From Bacteroidota bacterium (GTDB taxonomy: Bacteria > Bacteroidota > Bacteroidia > JAADEI01), in NCBI GenBank assembly GCA_024280615.1, contig JAJRPU010000149.1, positions 1 to 15,029 on the forward strand: 15,029 nucleotides of DNA, written 5' to 3'. The notes below the pieces were generated by a model. It was not told where the DNA came from. It saw nothing but the letters and a program-made list of their open reading frames with translations, and searched no databases. Of this stretch, positions 1 through 8,732 are shown piece after piece (position 1 is the stretch's first letter; every line of letters starts with the position of its first letter). A program made the translations under genes and the position numbers.

Positions 1-1146
1 GGGGCGATGCGTTCCGCACAATGGATAAAAGCAAAGATGGAAGGGATTGGTCTCTATCCTGCTTTTGAAAACGGTTATTTTCAAACTTTTCACTTCCCTT
101 TTAACATCATAGAAGATTTCAGTATTAATAAGTCGTGGCAAGTGGGCAAGGATTTTTGGTTACACAACAAAAGCCCAGAGGGTTCCTTTGAGGGTAAAAT
201 TTACGAAATCCCAGAGAAATTATTAAAAGAAATCCCTGAGAATAGTATTTCGGCTATTAAAGGAATTATCAAGAAAAATCAAGGAAAGTGGCTTCTTTTC
301 CATATTCACGATGATACAAATACGGAATGGGAGGGTATGGCACTGGCTCTGGCACAAGTGCCAACACCAACATCAGGAATTATAATTTGCAAAGGGAAAG
401 AATTACCACCATACGGAATACCGGAAGGAGAACCCTTTAAGAACCCCGTGTTAACTATCACACACAAGGCAAGCCAATCTATATCAAAAAAGGACATACT
501 TAAAATCACTATAAAAAGCCGATTTAAGGAGAATCAAGAGGCTGTTAATGTGGGAGGATGCATAAAACCAATTGATTCAATGCAGAAAATGATTCTTCTT
601 ACTGCCCACTACGACCATCTGGGACGTCTCAAAGACGCTGTGTTTCACGGGGCACACGACAATGCATCCGGAACGGCATTTATGCTTGCTCTCATAGACA
701 CATTGAAAACTCTTAATCTGCCTATTAATGTGTGTGCTGTGGCTACGGGAGCCGAAGAGACCGGTCTTAACGGGGCTATTCACCTTTCTGAAAACTTTCC
801 TGTGCCACTGGATAGTATTGTTTTCTTGATAAATCTTGACCTGTGGGGCACTGGCAATGAAGGAATTATGGTAGTGAATGGGAAGATTGACACTGTTGCA
901 TTTGCAATATTGGACTCTCTGAATAAAGATTGTAAGTGCCTGCCACAGCTCAAAGCCCGAGGTATTTCAAGGGCTAGCGACCATTGGGCATTTCAAGAGA
1001 AAGGCATGAGAACGTTTTTCATCTACACTCTTGGCGGGAATCCCGGCTATCACGTCCCTGATGACACCATAGACAGGCTTTCCTTCAAAGCAATCAATGG
1101 AGGGCTGAGACTTCTTACTGTTTTCATAAAGGCAATTTCGCAATAA
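1..1146 (+). CDS. M28-family zinc aminopeptidase, 5'-truncated by the window edge
   Basis: The reading frame is open from base 1, and its first residues (GAMRSAQWIKAKMEGIGL) resemble the conserved start of the M28 core, so the true start lies upstream; the ATG at 7 is probably internal. Numbering from that Met, the two-zinc site is complete: His201 in LTAHYDHLG, bridging Asp218 in AHDNASG, the Glu250-Glu251 pair (general base and ligand) in ATGAEETG, Asp278 in INLDLWG and His349 in YHVPDDT. Family knowledge: such enzymes remove N-terminal amino acids from peptides and are usually secreted or periplasmic in Bacteroidota; any signal peptide would be off-window. About 120 residues between the N-terminal strand and the catalytic core could be an inserted PA-like domain. 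The next gene, glyA, starts 34 bp downstream on the same strand. Exact substrate is not predictable. Confidence 0.9.
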   Translation, partial: GAMRSAQWIKAKMEGIGLYPAFENGYFQTFHFPFNIIEDFSINKSWQVGKDFWLHNKSPEGSFEGKIYEIPEKLLKEIPENSISAIKGIIKKNQGKWLLFHIHDDTNTEWEGMALALAQVPTPTSGIIICKGKELPPYGIPEGEPFKNPVLTITHKASQSISKKDILKITIKSRFKENQEAVNVGGCIKPIDSMQKMILLTAHYDHLGRLKDAVFHGAHDNASGTAFMLALIDTLKTLNLPINVCAVATGAEETGLNGAIHLSENFPVPLDSIVFLINLDLWGTGNEGIMVVNGKIDTVAFAILDSLNKDCKCLPQLKARGISRASDHWAFQEKGMRTFFIYTLGGNPGYHVPDDTIDRLSFKAINGGLRLLTVFIKAISQ

Positions 1147-1180
1147 AAAATGTTTTTACTTTTGCTTAAAGGCATTTGCT

Positions 1181-2485
1181 ATGCTTGATAAGGAAATGTT
1201 TGCCATACTAAGCAGGGAGTTAGACAGGCAACGGCGGGGGCTTGAACTTATTGCATCTGAAAATTTCGTAAGCATACAGGTTCTCAAAGTGATGGGTTCA
1301 TGGTTAACTAATAAATATGCTGAGGGACTTCCTGGAAAGAGATATTATGGAGGCTGTCAACACGTGGATGAAGCAGAAGAACTGACGAGGCAACGAGCAA
1401 AAGAACTCTTTGGAGCAGAATGGGCAAATGTGCAACCACATTCGGGAGCCCAAGCGAACATGGCTGTTTTCTTCGCTGTCCTGAAACCCGGAGACACCTT
1501 CCTTGGCTTGAACTTAGCCCATGGGGGACACCTAACTCACGGAGCACCCGTCAACTTCTCAGGTAAGTATTTCAATCCTGTGTATTATTCCCTTGACCCT
1601 GAAACAGGTCTAATCAACTATGATGAGATAGAACGGCTTGCCCACGAACACAAACCCAAATTGATTATAGCAGGGGCTTCTGCATATTCAAGGGATTGGG
1701 ACTATGCCAGAATGAGGCAAATTGCCGATGAAGTGGGAGCGGTACTAATGGCTGACATAGCCCATCCCGCAGGACTAATAGCAAAGAAACTACTCAATGA
1801 CCCGTTGAAGCATTGTCATGTGGTAACTACCACGACTCACAAGACTTTAAGGGGACCACGAGGCGGAATGATTATGATTGGCAAGGACTTTCCCAACCCG
1901 ATGGGCATCACCACCAAGAAAGGAACAATTCGCAAGATGAGTTCTGTACTTGATAGTGCTGTGTTTCCCGGAATTCAAGGGGGACCATTAGAACACGTTA
2001 TTGCCGCTAAGGGAGTGGCATTCTATGAAGCATTGCAACCATCTTTTGAAGAATACGCCCGGCAGGTAATTGCCAACGCTAAAGCGATGGTTAAAGCCTT
2101 TCAGGAACTTGATTATCACATTGTTTCAGGGGGCACCGACAACCACCTGTTTCTTATAGACCTACGAAACAAAGGCATTACTGGAAAAGAAGCGGAAGAA
2201 ACCCTTGAGAAAGTTGATATTACGCTGAACAAAAACATGGTTCCGGGAGATGACAAATCACCAATGATAACTTCCGGCATCCGAATTGGAACACCTGCAA
2301 TCACAACAAGGGGAATCACCACCGAGCACATTCCTAAGATAGTTGAATGGATAGACCGGGCTTTGACCTATAGGGATAATGAAACAGAACTAAAGCAAAT
2401 CAAGAAGGAGGTAAACGAATTCATGAGGCAATTCCCGTTATATCCAGAGGTTGACACAGACCCGTTCTTCGCTGAACTGCTTTGA
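1181..2485 (+). CDS. glyA: Serine hydroxymethyltransferase
   Basis: This PLP enzyme interconverts serine plus tetrahydrofolate with glycine plus 5,10-methylene-tetrahydrofolate in the cytosol, the main source of one-carbon units. At 434 aa it is full length. Visible motifs: LELIASENF (21-29), the NKYAEGLPGKRYYGG segment (44-58), Asp192 and His195 in MADIAHPAG, the PLP lysine Lys221 in TTTTHKTLRGPRGG, and Arg368 in SGIRIGTPA, the substrate-carboxylate arginine. The insert GKDFPNPMG...IRKMSS and FPGIQGGPLEH is of the Bacteroidota type. The ATG at 1181 puts the family N-terminus at the normal distance. No clear Shine-Dalgarno sequence precedes it, as is usual in this phylum. The following lipoprotein start lies within a few bases of the stop, so the two are probably co-transcribed. 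Confidence 0.97.
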   Translation: MLDKEMFAILSRELDRQRRGLELIASENFVSIQVLKVMGSWLTNKYAEGLPGKRYYGGCQHVDEAEELTRQRAKELFGAEWANVQPHSGAQANMAVFFAVLKPGDTFLGLNLAHGGHLTHGAPVNFSGKYFNPVYYSLDPETGLINYDEIERLAHEHKPKLIIAGASAYSRDWDYARMRQIADEVGAVLMADIAHPAGLIAKKLLNDPLKHCHVVTTTTHKTLRGPRGGMIMIGKDFPNPMGITTKKGTIRKMSSVLDSAVFPGIQGGPLEHVIAAKGVAFYEALQPSFEEYARQVIANAKAMVKAFQELDYHIVSGGTDNHLFLIDLRNKGITGKEAEETLEKVDITLNKNMVPGDDKSPMITSGIRIGTPAITTRGITTEHIPKIVEWIDRALTYRDNETELKQIKKEVNEFMRQFPLYPEVDTDPFFAELL

Positions 2486-2490
2486 AAATA

Positions 2491-3021
2491 ATGGGAAAGA
2501 TGCGTCTGCTAATCATAATAGCACTGCTGCTAAGTGTCTTAGCATGCACTTCAAAAAGGGAGAAATATCTTGAAGAAATAAGGCAAGTGAAACAACAAGT
2601 CTTTGACACTGCCAAAATTCCAACTGCAAAGGAAATGGAACTGCTTGCCGAAATGTACCTTGAATATGTCAAGGAGTTTCCAGAAGACACAATTAGTCCA
2701 TTGTTTATGCTTCGGGCTGCTGAGCTCTTTAAGCTGTCCGGGAAGCCTGCCAAAGGGTTTGCTCTTCTGGATTCTGTCTATGTTAAGTATCCCGATAGCA
2801 GATGGGCACCATATGCTCTTCTTACTGCTGCAATCTGGTATGACCAAGAGGCAAGGGACATAGCCCGAGCTCGTCAAAAACTGCTTATAATAATTGAAAA
2901 ATATCCCGATTCTAAATTTGCCGACGACGCCCAGAAAATGCTTGACCTGCTGGACAAGTCGCCAGAGGAGATTTTGGAGATGCTGGAGAGAAAAGATGAA
3001 CATAATCACAATATTCCATAA
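2491..3021 (+). CDS. Small TPR-like outer-membrane lipoprotein
   Basis: From the ATG at 2491 the protein is 176 aa. It begins with a basic residue pair and a hydrophobic stretch ending in a lipobox, LLSVLAC, with Cys19 as the lipidation site. The frame also has a TTG at 2482 overlapping the glyA stop and an ATG at 2500; the lipobox is kept with any of them. The mature part is helical, with repeated [KE](F/Y)P(E/D)(D/S) turns (EFPEDT, KYPDSRWAPYAL, KYPDSKFADDA) spaced about 35-45 residues, typical of tetratricopeptide-like repeats as in BamD or CpoB relatives. It ends in a charged tail. No enzymatic motif is visible, so a scaffolding role at the envelope is inferred. It converges with the nuclease-like gene; only 4 bp separate the stops. 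Confidence 0.8.
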   Translation: MGKMRLLIIIALLLSVLACTSKREKYLEEIRQVKQQVFDTAKIPTAKEMELLAEMYLEYVKEFPEDTISPLFMLRAAELFKLSGKPAKGFALLDSVYVKYPDSRWAPYALLTAAIWYDQEARDIARARQKLLIIIEKYPDSKFADDAQKMLDLLDKSPEEILEMLERKDEHNHNIP

Positions 3022-3025
3022 AATT

Positions 3026-3529
3026 TCACACAAATGTAAAGGTACATTTTACCAGATCCTCCACTTTCAAATACGCTTTTCGGACTTTTACTTTTGCTTG
3101 TATCCCCTCAATTTTAAGGTTTCGTTTTTGCCGGTACATTCCTGTCGTAACTACGTTACCTGTATTAGCCACAACTACGGCTATCTTTGATAAATTTTCC
3201 CAGCGAATTCCTCTTTCTCTATACTCACTTCTTAATTTCCTTATTGTGCTTTGAAGCTGCTTAATCGCGTCTTCTACATGATTACCTTTCAATTCTATAA
3301 ATACAATTTTAATTATGTTATCAAAGGAAAACTCTACTATTGCATCACAATGTTTTTCTCCTCTTTCAAATGTGAGCTTGTCTTTTGGGTCATACCACTC
3401 ATATTTGAGGAACTTATTGCTTTCCTTAACTATGTAGCCTTTTCTTTGGCTATCATAATCTATCTTACCTTTTACCCCAAAGGCTTTATTATTCTCTTCT
3501 ACTATCACGACTTCTCTTTCCGATGCCAT
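3026..3529 (-). CDS. Small PD-(D/E)xK-like protein, putative effector nuclease
   Basis: I do not recognise a named family for this 167-aa protein. The sequence shows a beta-rich start, then CDAIVEF (Asp62), a hydrophobic strand and FIELKGN (Glu79, Lys81), followed by a helix with VEDAIKQLQSTI. The D-(x16)-E-x-K spacing and the Gln-containing helix after it fit the core of PD-(D/E)xK nucleases; family knowledge suggests metal-dependent DNA or RNA cleavage, which is an inference here. There is no signal peptide or membrane segment. It starts 6 bp after the stop of the AAA ATPase on the same strand, so the two form a tight operon, and such ATPase-plus-nuclease pairs are typical of phage-defence or abortive-infection systems. 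The segment is A+T-rich compared with the genes to its left. Confidence 0.7.
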   Translation of the reverse strand: MASEREVVIVEENNKAFGVKGKIDYDSQRKGYIVKESNKFLKYEWYDPKDKLTFERGEKHCDAIVEFSFDNIIKIVFIELKGNHVEDAIKQLQSTIRKLRSEYRERGIRWENLSKIAVVVANTGNVVTTGMYRQKRNLKIEGIQAKVKVRKAYLKVEDLVKCTFTFV

Positions 3530-3535
3530 ACAAAA

Positions 3536-4879
3536 CTATTGTTTTTGTGCCAGAGACAATATTTTATCTATTTCGTCAGAAACAAATTCCATCACTAAAT
3601 CAATAACATTAGCATCAACCAAACCATCCTTTCCTATCAAATCCCTAACCTCTCCATCTTTTACCTCATAAACTGAGACATCATTCGGACTCATCCAAAT
3701 GTCTTCATACTCTTTCTTCAATGCAGCTGATTGTGAAGCTTGAAATTCCTTCCAAGCCAAGAGAAGATTATTTACAGCACTAATAATATATGGACTATGT
3801 GTAGTTAGGAAGAACCGTGTCCCAATTTTATTCCTAATAAACGAGAACAAATATACTAAATCTATTTGCCTTTTGGGAAACAAGTGAGCCTCTGGTTCTT
3901 CTATAACAAAAAGCAAATTTTTTTTCTTCATAGCCACAGCCTTCCTCAGAAACAGAAACACAGGAAACAATTCTTGCTGTCCTGAAGATAGGTAATCTGG
4001 GTCCCACGCTAGAGACTCATCACGGCTTTTTAATACTACACGCTTAACAGGTTTTACTGCTATATCCATATACCCCTTCAAAATCTTCTTTTCAAATTCC
4101 ACAAATTCTTTATAAACCGGATTATTTTTATAAAACTTATCACTGCCTTTCATTAACCATTCTTCCGCCAAATTATATTCGTTGACAAAATCAATTAACA
4201 ACTTATCTGCTATTTCGCTAATTTTGCTAAAATCTAACATTTTTCTAATATAAAGAAACATTGAACGACCATGTGGCAAATACAAAACAGAAGGAAGTTC
4301 TTTTCCCTTGAGCTCCGATTTTAGTCCTGCTAAAACAAATAATATCATTAGACTCAAAAGAAAATCCACATCATTTATAACCACTGTCTGTCCTCCAATG
4401 TCCTTCGGAGGCAACGATTCAGGCTTCAATGAATATTCAAATAAATGCTCAATAGCTTTTACAAATCCTTCGTCAAAGTGTATCTTCTCAAGTAATTCAG
4501 ATGGTAAATCCGCATTAATATTTATATCTACGCTGTCCTTAACAATACGCATATCAACAAGTGTGAAATCTCTTATTAAATACTTTATATTTGCCTCTAA
4601 AGGGTATATTTTATCCGCAGGAAACACATTTAGAAATGTACCTTTTAAGTTATTTATCATCCGATTAAGTACATCTTTATATTGCTCTTTTACAGTTTTA
4701 TTCCTGTTTTTTAACACGCTAATGAGCAGAATCATAAATTCAAGTTTTTTAAGGATATAATAAATTTTTGCAATAATACTCTTCCCTTCGGCATTATCTC
4801 CAATTAGAACAGTAAAAGGTTTAATTTCCAGCTCTGCTTCTTTAATTGTCAAAAAGTTTTTTATAACTACCCTCTCCAT
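3536..4879 (-). CDS. AAA/ABC-type ATPase (AAA_15/AAA_21, OLD-like), putative defence ATPase
   Basis: I chose the ATG at 4879 (447 aa, MERVVIKNFLTI), because it opens the usual first strand of this family; a TTG at 4888 is an alternative. Motifs in order: Walker A GDNAEGKS (27-34), LPHGRS (about 201-206, the slot of the LPxxRS segment seen in OLD-type ATPases), ABC signature LSSGQQE (297-303), Walker B LLFVIEEPEAH (322-332) and the H-loop TTHSPYI (359-365). The middle, about 35-290, is a helical insertion of no known type. There is no TOPRIM domain at the C-terminus, so it is not an OLD nuclease itself; nuclease activity would come from the downstream partner. It is comparable in organisation to ATPases of RloA, AbiL, PARIS or Septu systems, but I cannot assign it to one. 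The stop is TAG, 6 bp before the next start. Confidence 0.88.
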   Translation of the reverse strand: MERVVIKNFLTIKEAELEIKPFTVLIGDNAEGKSIIAKIYYILKKLEFMILLISVLKNRNKTVKEQYKDVLNRMINNLKGTFLNVFPADKIYPLEANIKYLIRDFTLVDMRIVKDSVDININADLPSELLEKIHFDEGFVKAIEHLFEYSLKPESLPPKDIGGQTVVINDVDFLLSLMILFVLAGLKSELKGKELPSVLYLPHGRSMFLYIRKMLDFSKISEIADKLLIDFVNEYNLAEEWLMKGSDKFYKNNPVYKEFVEFEKKILKGYMDIAVKPVKRVVLKSRDESLAWDPDYLSSGQQELFPVFLFLRKAVAMKKKNLLFVIEEPEAHLFPKRQIDLVYLFSFIRNKIGTRFFLTTHSPYIISAVNNLLLAWKEFQASQSAALKKEYEDIWMSPNDVSVYEVKDGEVRDLIGKDGLVDANVIDLVMEFVSDEIDKILSLAQKQ

Positions 4880-4949
4880 TTTGCACAAGTGCTTAATTCT
4901 AATGCTAAATTATATCAAACATGATAAATCTCCGATAAAGCATATATAA

Positions 4950-6808
4950 TCAAAACACCAGAATATTGAACATGCTTTGACTATCTCCAGTAACTATTCT
5001 CACTACATAGATTCCTTTTGCCAGTGAATTTAAATCTATTGTATTCAAGCCTGTTTGGAGTTGTGTTTGGGGCATGATGGGTCTTCCTTGCAGGTCATAG
5101 ATTATTGCTGTTGCCTGTTTGATTCCGTCAGGTAAGATTATGAAAAGCGTCTCGTCATTTATGTAGATAGTTGGTTGGTTGCCTTGCCAATTGGTGTGTT
5201 TAACAGACACGATTTGGAACGTTTGGTTGCAATATATTTCTCTGAGAGTGCCCATTGAAACGAGTGTATCGCCACCTGCCGGTGTCCAAGTTAGCGACAG
5301 ATTGTTTTCTTGTTGAATTAGATTAAAGGAGTTAATTGTGTATGCACGGATAGGCTGGATATTCAAAGTTGTTGGTTCAAATAGACAACATTGGGATGGT
5401 TGTTGTGGTTTATAGGGGTGCTGCAAGGAGAAAGAGGCATAGAAACCAAAATTCCGGAGTTGATAGTAAGGGTAATTGTCATTTACTGCAAAATAAGGGA
5501 TATACACTTTAAGTTCTTGAGTTGTGTGATCAAAAATAATTTTTGTGTTATAGTTTCTAACATTTACCAAATTATAAGAATAATCTGCTGCTGGTATTAA
5601 CTGTTGAGAGGAGATTGTATCAAAATCTTGAGGACCGAAAGCATAAGATGATTTAATGTTTCCTGTGTGGTCAAAGAACAACAACGTGTGGGTTTGGACA
5701 GAACTCCTACAAGCAATGAATCATTTATTTTTTCAATAGAAATAGATGAATTATAATATCCGAAAGGACGATTAGTAATTGGTTCGTTGATGACATAAGC
5801 ATTTTGAATTTCTCTTGTTTTCAAGTTCAATGTTATAAGAACTGGAACGCCGAAAAACGTAGTTGTGTCCACAACATTTGTAGCGATAACAAGCAGTGAA
5901 TCATTGAGGAAAGCGATGTCTGGAGTTGTTGACCAAGAAACCCAACCATCAACTCCGATATAAACAAATTTTTGAGGAGAGCAAGAGGAAGTGTCGCCAA
6001 GGGCTATAGCCAAATAGAACGTGTCGTTTAATAACCTAATGAAGCCCAGTGTAGCCCATTTATCACGCCACACAGTTAAGTTAGTAAATATTGAATACTG
6101 CACAATCGGAGAAGTGTCCACACGGAAAACAACATCACATAAGGAAGATGTGAGAGCCGAAGTTGAAAGGAAAACAAATTGCACGTACGGGAATCCAGAC
6201 GCAGTATTATTATCAAGTTGCTTGCCTGCCTGCATTACTACCATATACTTGTTATTATTAATTGGAGCAACACCCACAATCTGCGTGCTCCTTGAATTAT
6301 AAATTGGTTCTCCTTTAGCAAATACTATGTGACTGGGAATCTGTTCCGCCAAAAGGGTTGAATCAAAGAAATACAAAAACCCCGCATAATATTTATTTCT
6401 ATCCCCACTCAAATAGGAAATATTAAGAGGCAAAACATAGGTATTTTCAGAAATCTTAACATCGCCTGAAGCAGTAAGATAAGGAGACTCTAAAGAACTT
6501 CCCGGATTTACTATAAATGCCTTTTGATATCGCTCATTATGAATAATTAGTCTTGACGTAGAATAGCTTATGATTGGAAACTCAGAAAAGTTCATATTTC
6601 CAAAAACGTGCGTAAATGTTCCAATAATTGCCGTAGTATCATCAATGTATTTATAGGATGTGTCTTGAAACAATTGACAATGTGTGATTTGCTGAGCGTT
6701 GACTAATGAATGTGCACTGAAAACAATCACAGCTACAACGACTTGTTTAAACAAATTAGCGGCTTTCAATTTCAACAAAGGAATCTCAATTTCTTTATAC
6801 ACAGCCAT
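4950..6808 (-). pseudogene. Secreted T9SS cargo protein, split by a frameshift
   Basis: Two overlapping frames together make one protein of about 618 aa. The upstream frame (6808 to 5597) starts with a long n-region, a hydrophobic stretch VVVAVIVFSAHSLVNA (23-38) and likely cleavage after Ala38. The downstream frame (open up to about 5718, stop at 4950) ends in a T9SS type A sorting domain: IIYDLQGRPI, then a TG.NTIDLNSLAKGIYVVRI run and a final strand. Neither half is sensible alone: the first lacks the sorting domain and ends in a nonsense tail, the second has no signal peptide or good start. A one-base loss near 5715-5730 (around NDSLL) would explain the switch; an in-frame TGA just upstream limits how early it can be. 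The catalytic or binding function is unknown. Real mutation and sequence error cannot be told apart here. Confidence 0.75.
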
Positions 6809-6866
6809 CTATGCCACATTTTTATTAGAGATAACGTATTTAATTCTGAATTGGTTTAAAGTAATA

Positions 6867-6890
6867 TTAATTAAGCTATGTTTTAATTAA
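6867..6890 (-). terminator. A+T-only inverted repeat over the polX stop, weak terminator candidate
   Basis: Two copies of TTAATTAA (6867-6874 and 6883-6890), each self-complementary, are separated by 8 nt and overlap the last polX codons. A hairpin of only A-T pairs is weak and lacks a clear U-tract in the polX direction, so this could equally be chance in an A+T-rich gap. Confidence 0.2.
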
Positions 6891-8636
6891 TTTAAGTTTT
6901 CTTTCTTTCCATTCTTCAATTTCTTGCCAAGATCGGGTATTTAGGATATTTTCTGGGGTGCACCAAGCTCGTCTGGCTATTTTGACTGCGATTTCCATGA
7001 AGAAGAAGTTGCTATTGTAGTGTGCGTCTGTTGCAAGGGTTAGCATGACACCTGCTTGTCTGGCTTCAAAAGCGAGGTTATCGGAAAGGTCCATTCTGTC
7101 TGGCTGTCCGTTTATTTCAAGAGCGGTTCCTGTTTTCAGGCAGGCTTCAATTATTTTGGGAAAATTCAACGGATACGGGTCTCGTTGTCCAATTATTCTA
7201 CCTGTTGGGTGTCCGATTACGTGAACATAGGGGTTATGACAGGCTTTGATTATTCTGTCTGTGTTATCCCTGTTGAAATGGGAATGTATTGAAGCGACCA
7301 CGAAATCCAATTTTTCAAGGATTTCATCGGGGAGGTCCAGTGTTCCATCTGGTAGAATGTCCACTTCAGCCCCTGCTTTAACGAAGTCCGTTCCTAACTC
7401 TGCATTTATTTTCTTGATTTCTTCAATTTGTTTAAGGAATCGTTCTGGGGTTAGTCCGTTTGCTACGCGAACTGCCTGTGAGTGGTCAGTGAGAACAAAA
7501 TACTCATAATTGAAGTTTTTCATAAGGAAGTCTGCTATTTTGATTATTGGGAGGGACCCATCGCTCCATTCAGAGTGGGATTGCATATCTCCCTTAATGT
7601 CCTCAAGGGAAACAAGATTGGGGATTTCATGTTTCAAAGCCAGTTCCACCTCTCCCCTGTTTTCTCGCATTTCAGGGGGAATCCATTGCATTCCGATAGC
7701 ATCGTACACTTCTTCTTCTGTGGCACCGGCTATTTTTTCGTTCGTGTCTATTCTGAAAACTCCATATTCGTTTATTTTTAACCCTTTTTCACGGGCTATT
7801 TCTCTGACTCTCACATTGTGGTCTTTGCTTCCCGTGAAGTATTGCAATGCCGCTCCCCATTCCTCAGGGATTATAACCCTTAGGTCAACTTGTCTGTTCT
7901 CTTCGTCGGAGATAATGCTTGCTTTAGTGGTTCCTGCAAGGATGACCTCTTTGACAGAAGGGAGTTTTGTAAATGCTTCAATTATTTCATGATGGTGTTC
8001 TCTGTTAGCACTGACAAGGATGTCTATGTCGCCAATTGTTTCCTTGCCCCTTCTAAGACTTCCCGCAACTTCAATGTTCAGGATTTTATCACCAACTTTT
8101 TCTTTCAATTCAGCAACCAAAACTCGGGAGATTTGGAGTGCTTTCCAATATAGGATTCGTTCTTTTGATTGTTGCAAGAGTTCCAAGCCATGTAAGATTT
8201 TTTCTATTTTCTTTGGACCAAAGCCTTTTAGTTGGGCTGCCTTTCCGCTTTTGAGCACTTCTATGAGTTGGTCCTTTGTAGTTATACCGAAAGCGTCATG
8301 AAGTGTTTTAAGTGTTTTGGGACCCAATCCGGGCACTTCCATTAGTTCAATGAAGTCAGGAGGAACCTGTTGCCTGAGTTCTTCATATTTTTTCATTGTT
8401 CCTGTTTCAATGAATTCTTTTATTTTTTCAACTGTTCGTTTCCCTATGCCGTGAACCTTTGTTAAATCGTGGTCCTTCATGTATTCTTCTATATCCACAG
8501 GTAGGCTACTTATTATCTGAGCTGCCTTTTCGTAAACTCGTGCCCTAAACATGTTTTCTGTTCCGCCGAGATATTCGCTCATTGATGCCATTTCTTTGAA
8601 AATTCTTGCCAATCTTCTGTTTCGTGGTGTTGACAT
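6876..8636 (-). CDS. polX: Family X DNA polymerase with PHP exonuclease domain
   Basis: This 586-aa protein has the length and order of bacterial PolX. The N-terminal 8-kDa/helix-hairpin-helix region (1-150) contains VHGIGKRTVEK, VPGLGPKTLK and LKGFGPKKIEK. The nucleotidyltransferase palm has GSLRRGKETIGDIDILV with metal-binding Asp203 and Asp205 and a third Asp near 251, then FTGSKDHNVRVRE and the YGVF strand. The C-terminal PHP domain (about 348-580) has GDMQSHSEWSDG, LTDHS (384-385), Glu424, HSHF (451-454), IGHPTGR (475-480) and TDAHY (536-540). The first PHP motif has Gln352 where most PHP proteins have His; as I recall, other PolX proteins also have Gln here. Family role: gap-filling in base-excision repair with 3'-5' exonuclease and AP-site processing. 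It is divergent from the AmmeMemoRadiSam genes. Confidence 0.96.
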   Translation of the reverse strand: MSTPRNRRLARIFKEMASMSEYLGGTENMFRARVYEKAAQIISSLPVDIEEYMKDHDLTKVHGIGKRTVEKIKEFIETGTMKKYEELRQQVPPDFIELMEVPGLGPKTLKTLHDAFGITTKDQLIEVLKSGKAAQLKGFGPKKIEKILHGLELLQQSKERILYWKALQISRVLVAELKEKVGDKILNIEVAGSLRRGKETIGDIDILVSANREHHHEIIEAFTKLPSVKEVILAGTTKASIISDEENRQVDLRVIIPEEWGAALQYFTGSKDHNVRVREIAREKGLKINEYGVFRIDTNEKIAGATEEEVYDAIGMQWIPPEMRENRGEVELALKHEIPNLVSLEDIKGDMQSHSEWSDGSLPIIKIADFLMKNFNYEYFVLTDHSQAVRVANGLTPERFLKQIEEIKKINAELGTDFVKAGAEVDILPDGTLDLPDEILEKLDFVVASIHSHFNRDNTDRIIKACHNPYVHVIGHPTGRIIGQRDPYPLNFPKIIEACLKTGTALEINGQPDRMDLSDNLAFEARQAGVMLTLATDAHYNSNFFFMEIAVKIARRAWCTPENILNTRSWQEIEEWKERKLKLIKT

Positions 8637-8732
8637 ATCTCATTTATTTTCCTACTAATTTACCTTACATTAAGGAAAGAACTGGTTCCCAAAGATGGTC
8701 GTTAATAAAAATGGACAAAAAATTAGGAAGTT
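8637..8732. promoter_or_regulatory. Divergent promoter region between polX and amrS
   Basis: This 96-bp gap separates two divergent genes, so it should carry both promoters. I see no confident Bacteroidota-type TTTG/TAnnTTTG pair and no riboswitch-like structure. A short ATG frame at 8711 stops after 11 codons and is not a gene. Confidence 0.4.

Noticed and set aside
2551..3033. 160-codon open frame on the - strand opposite the lipoprotein gene
   Set aside because: The + strand frame has a lipobox and TPR pattern; the opposite frame is a low-complexity shadow.
5720..5745. Programmed -1 frameshift at the A6 run (GAAAAAAT) in the T9SS gene
   Set aside because: Slipping there would read AAT AAA TGA and stop at once; the frame change must occur downstream of that TGA, where no slippery heptamer is seen.
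7510..7992. 160-codon open frame on the + strand inside polX
   Set aside because: It is antisense to strongly conserved polymerase and PHP motifs and its translation has no recognisable features.
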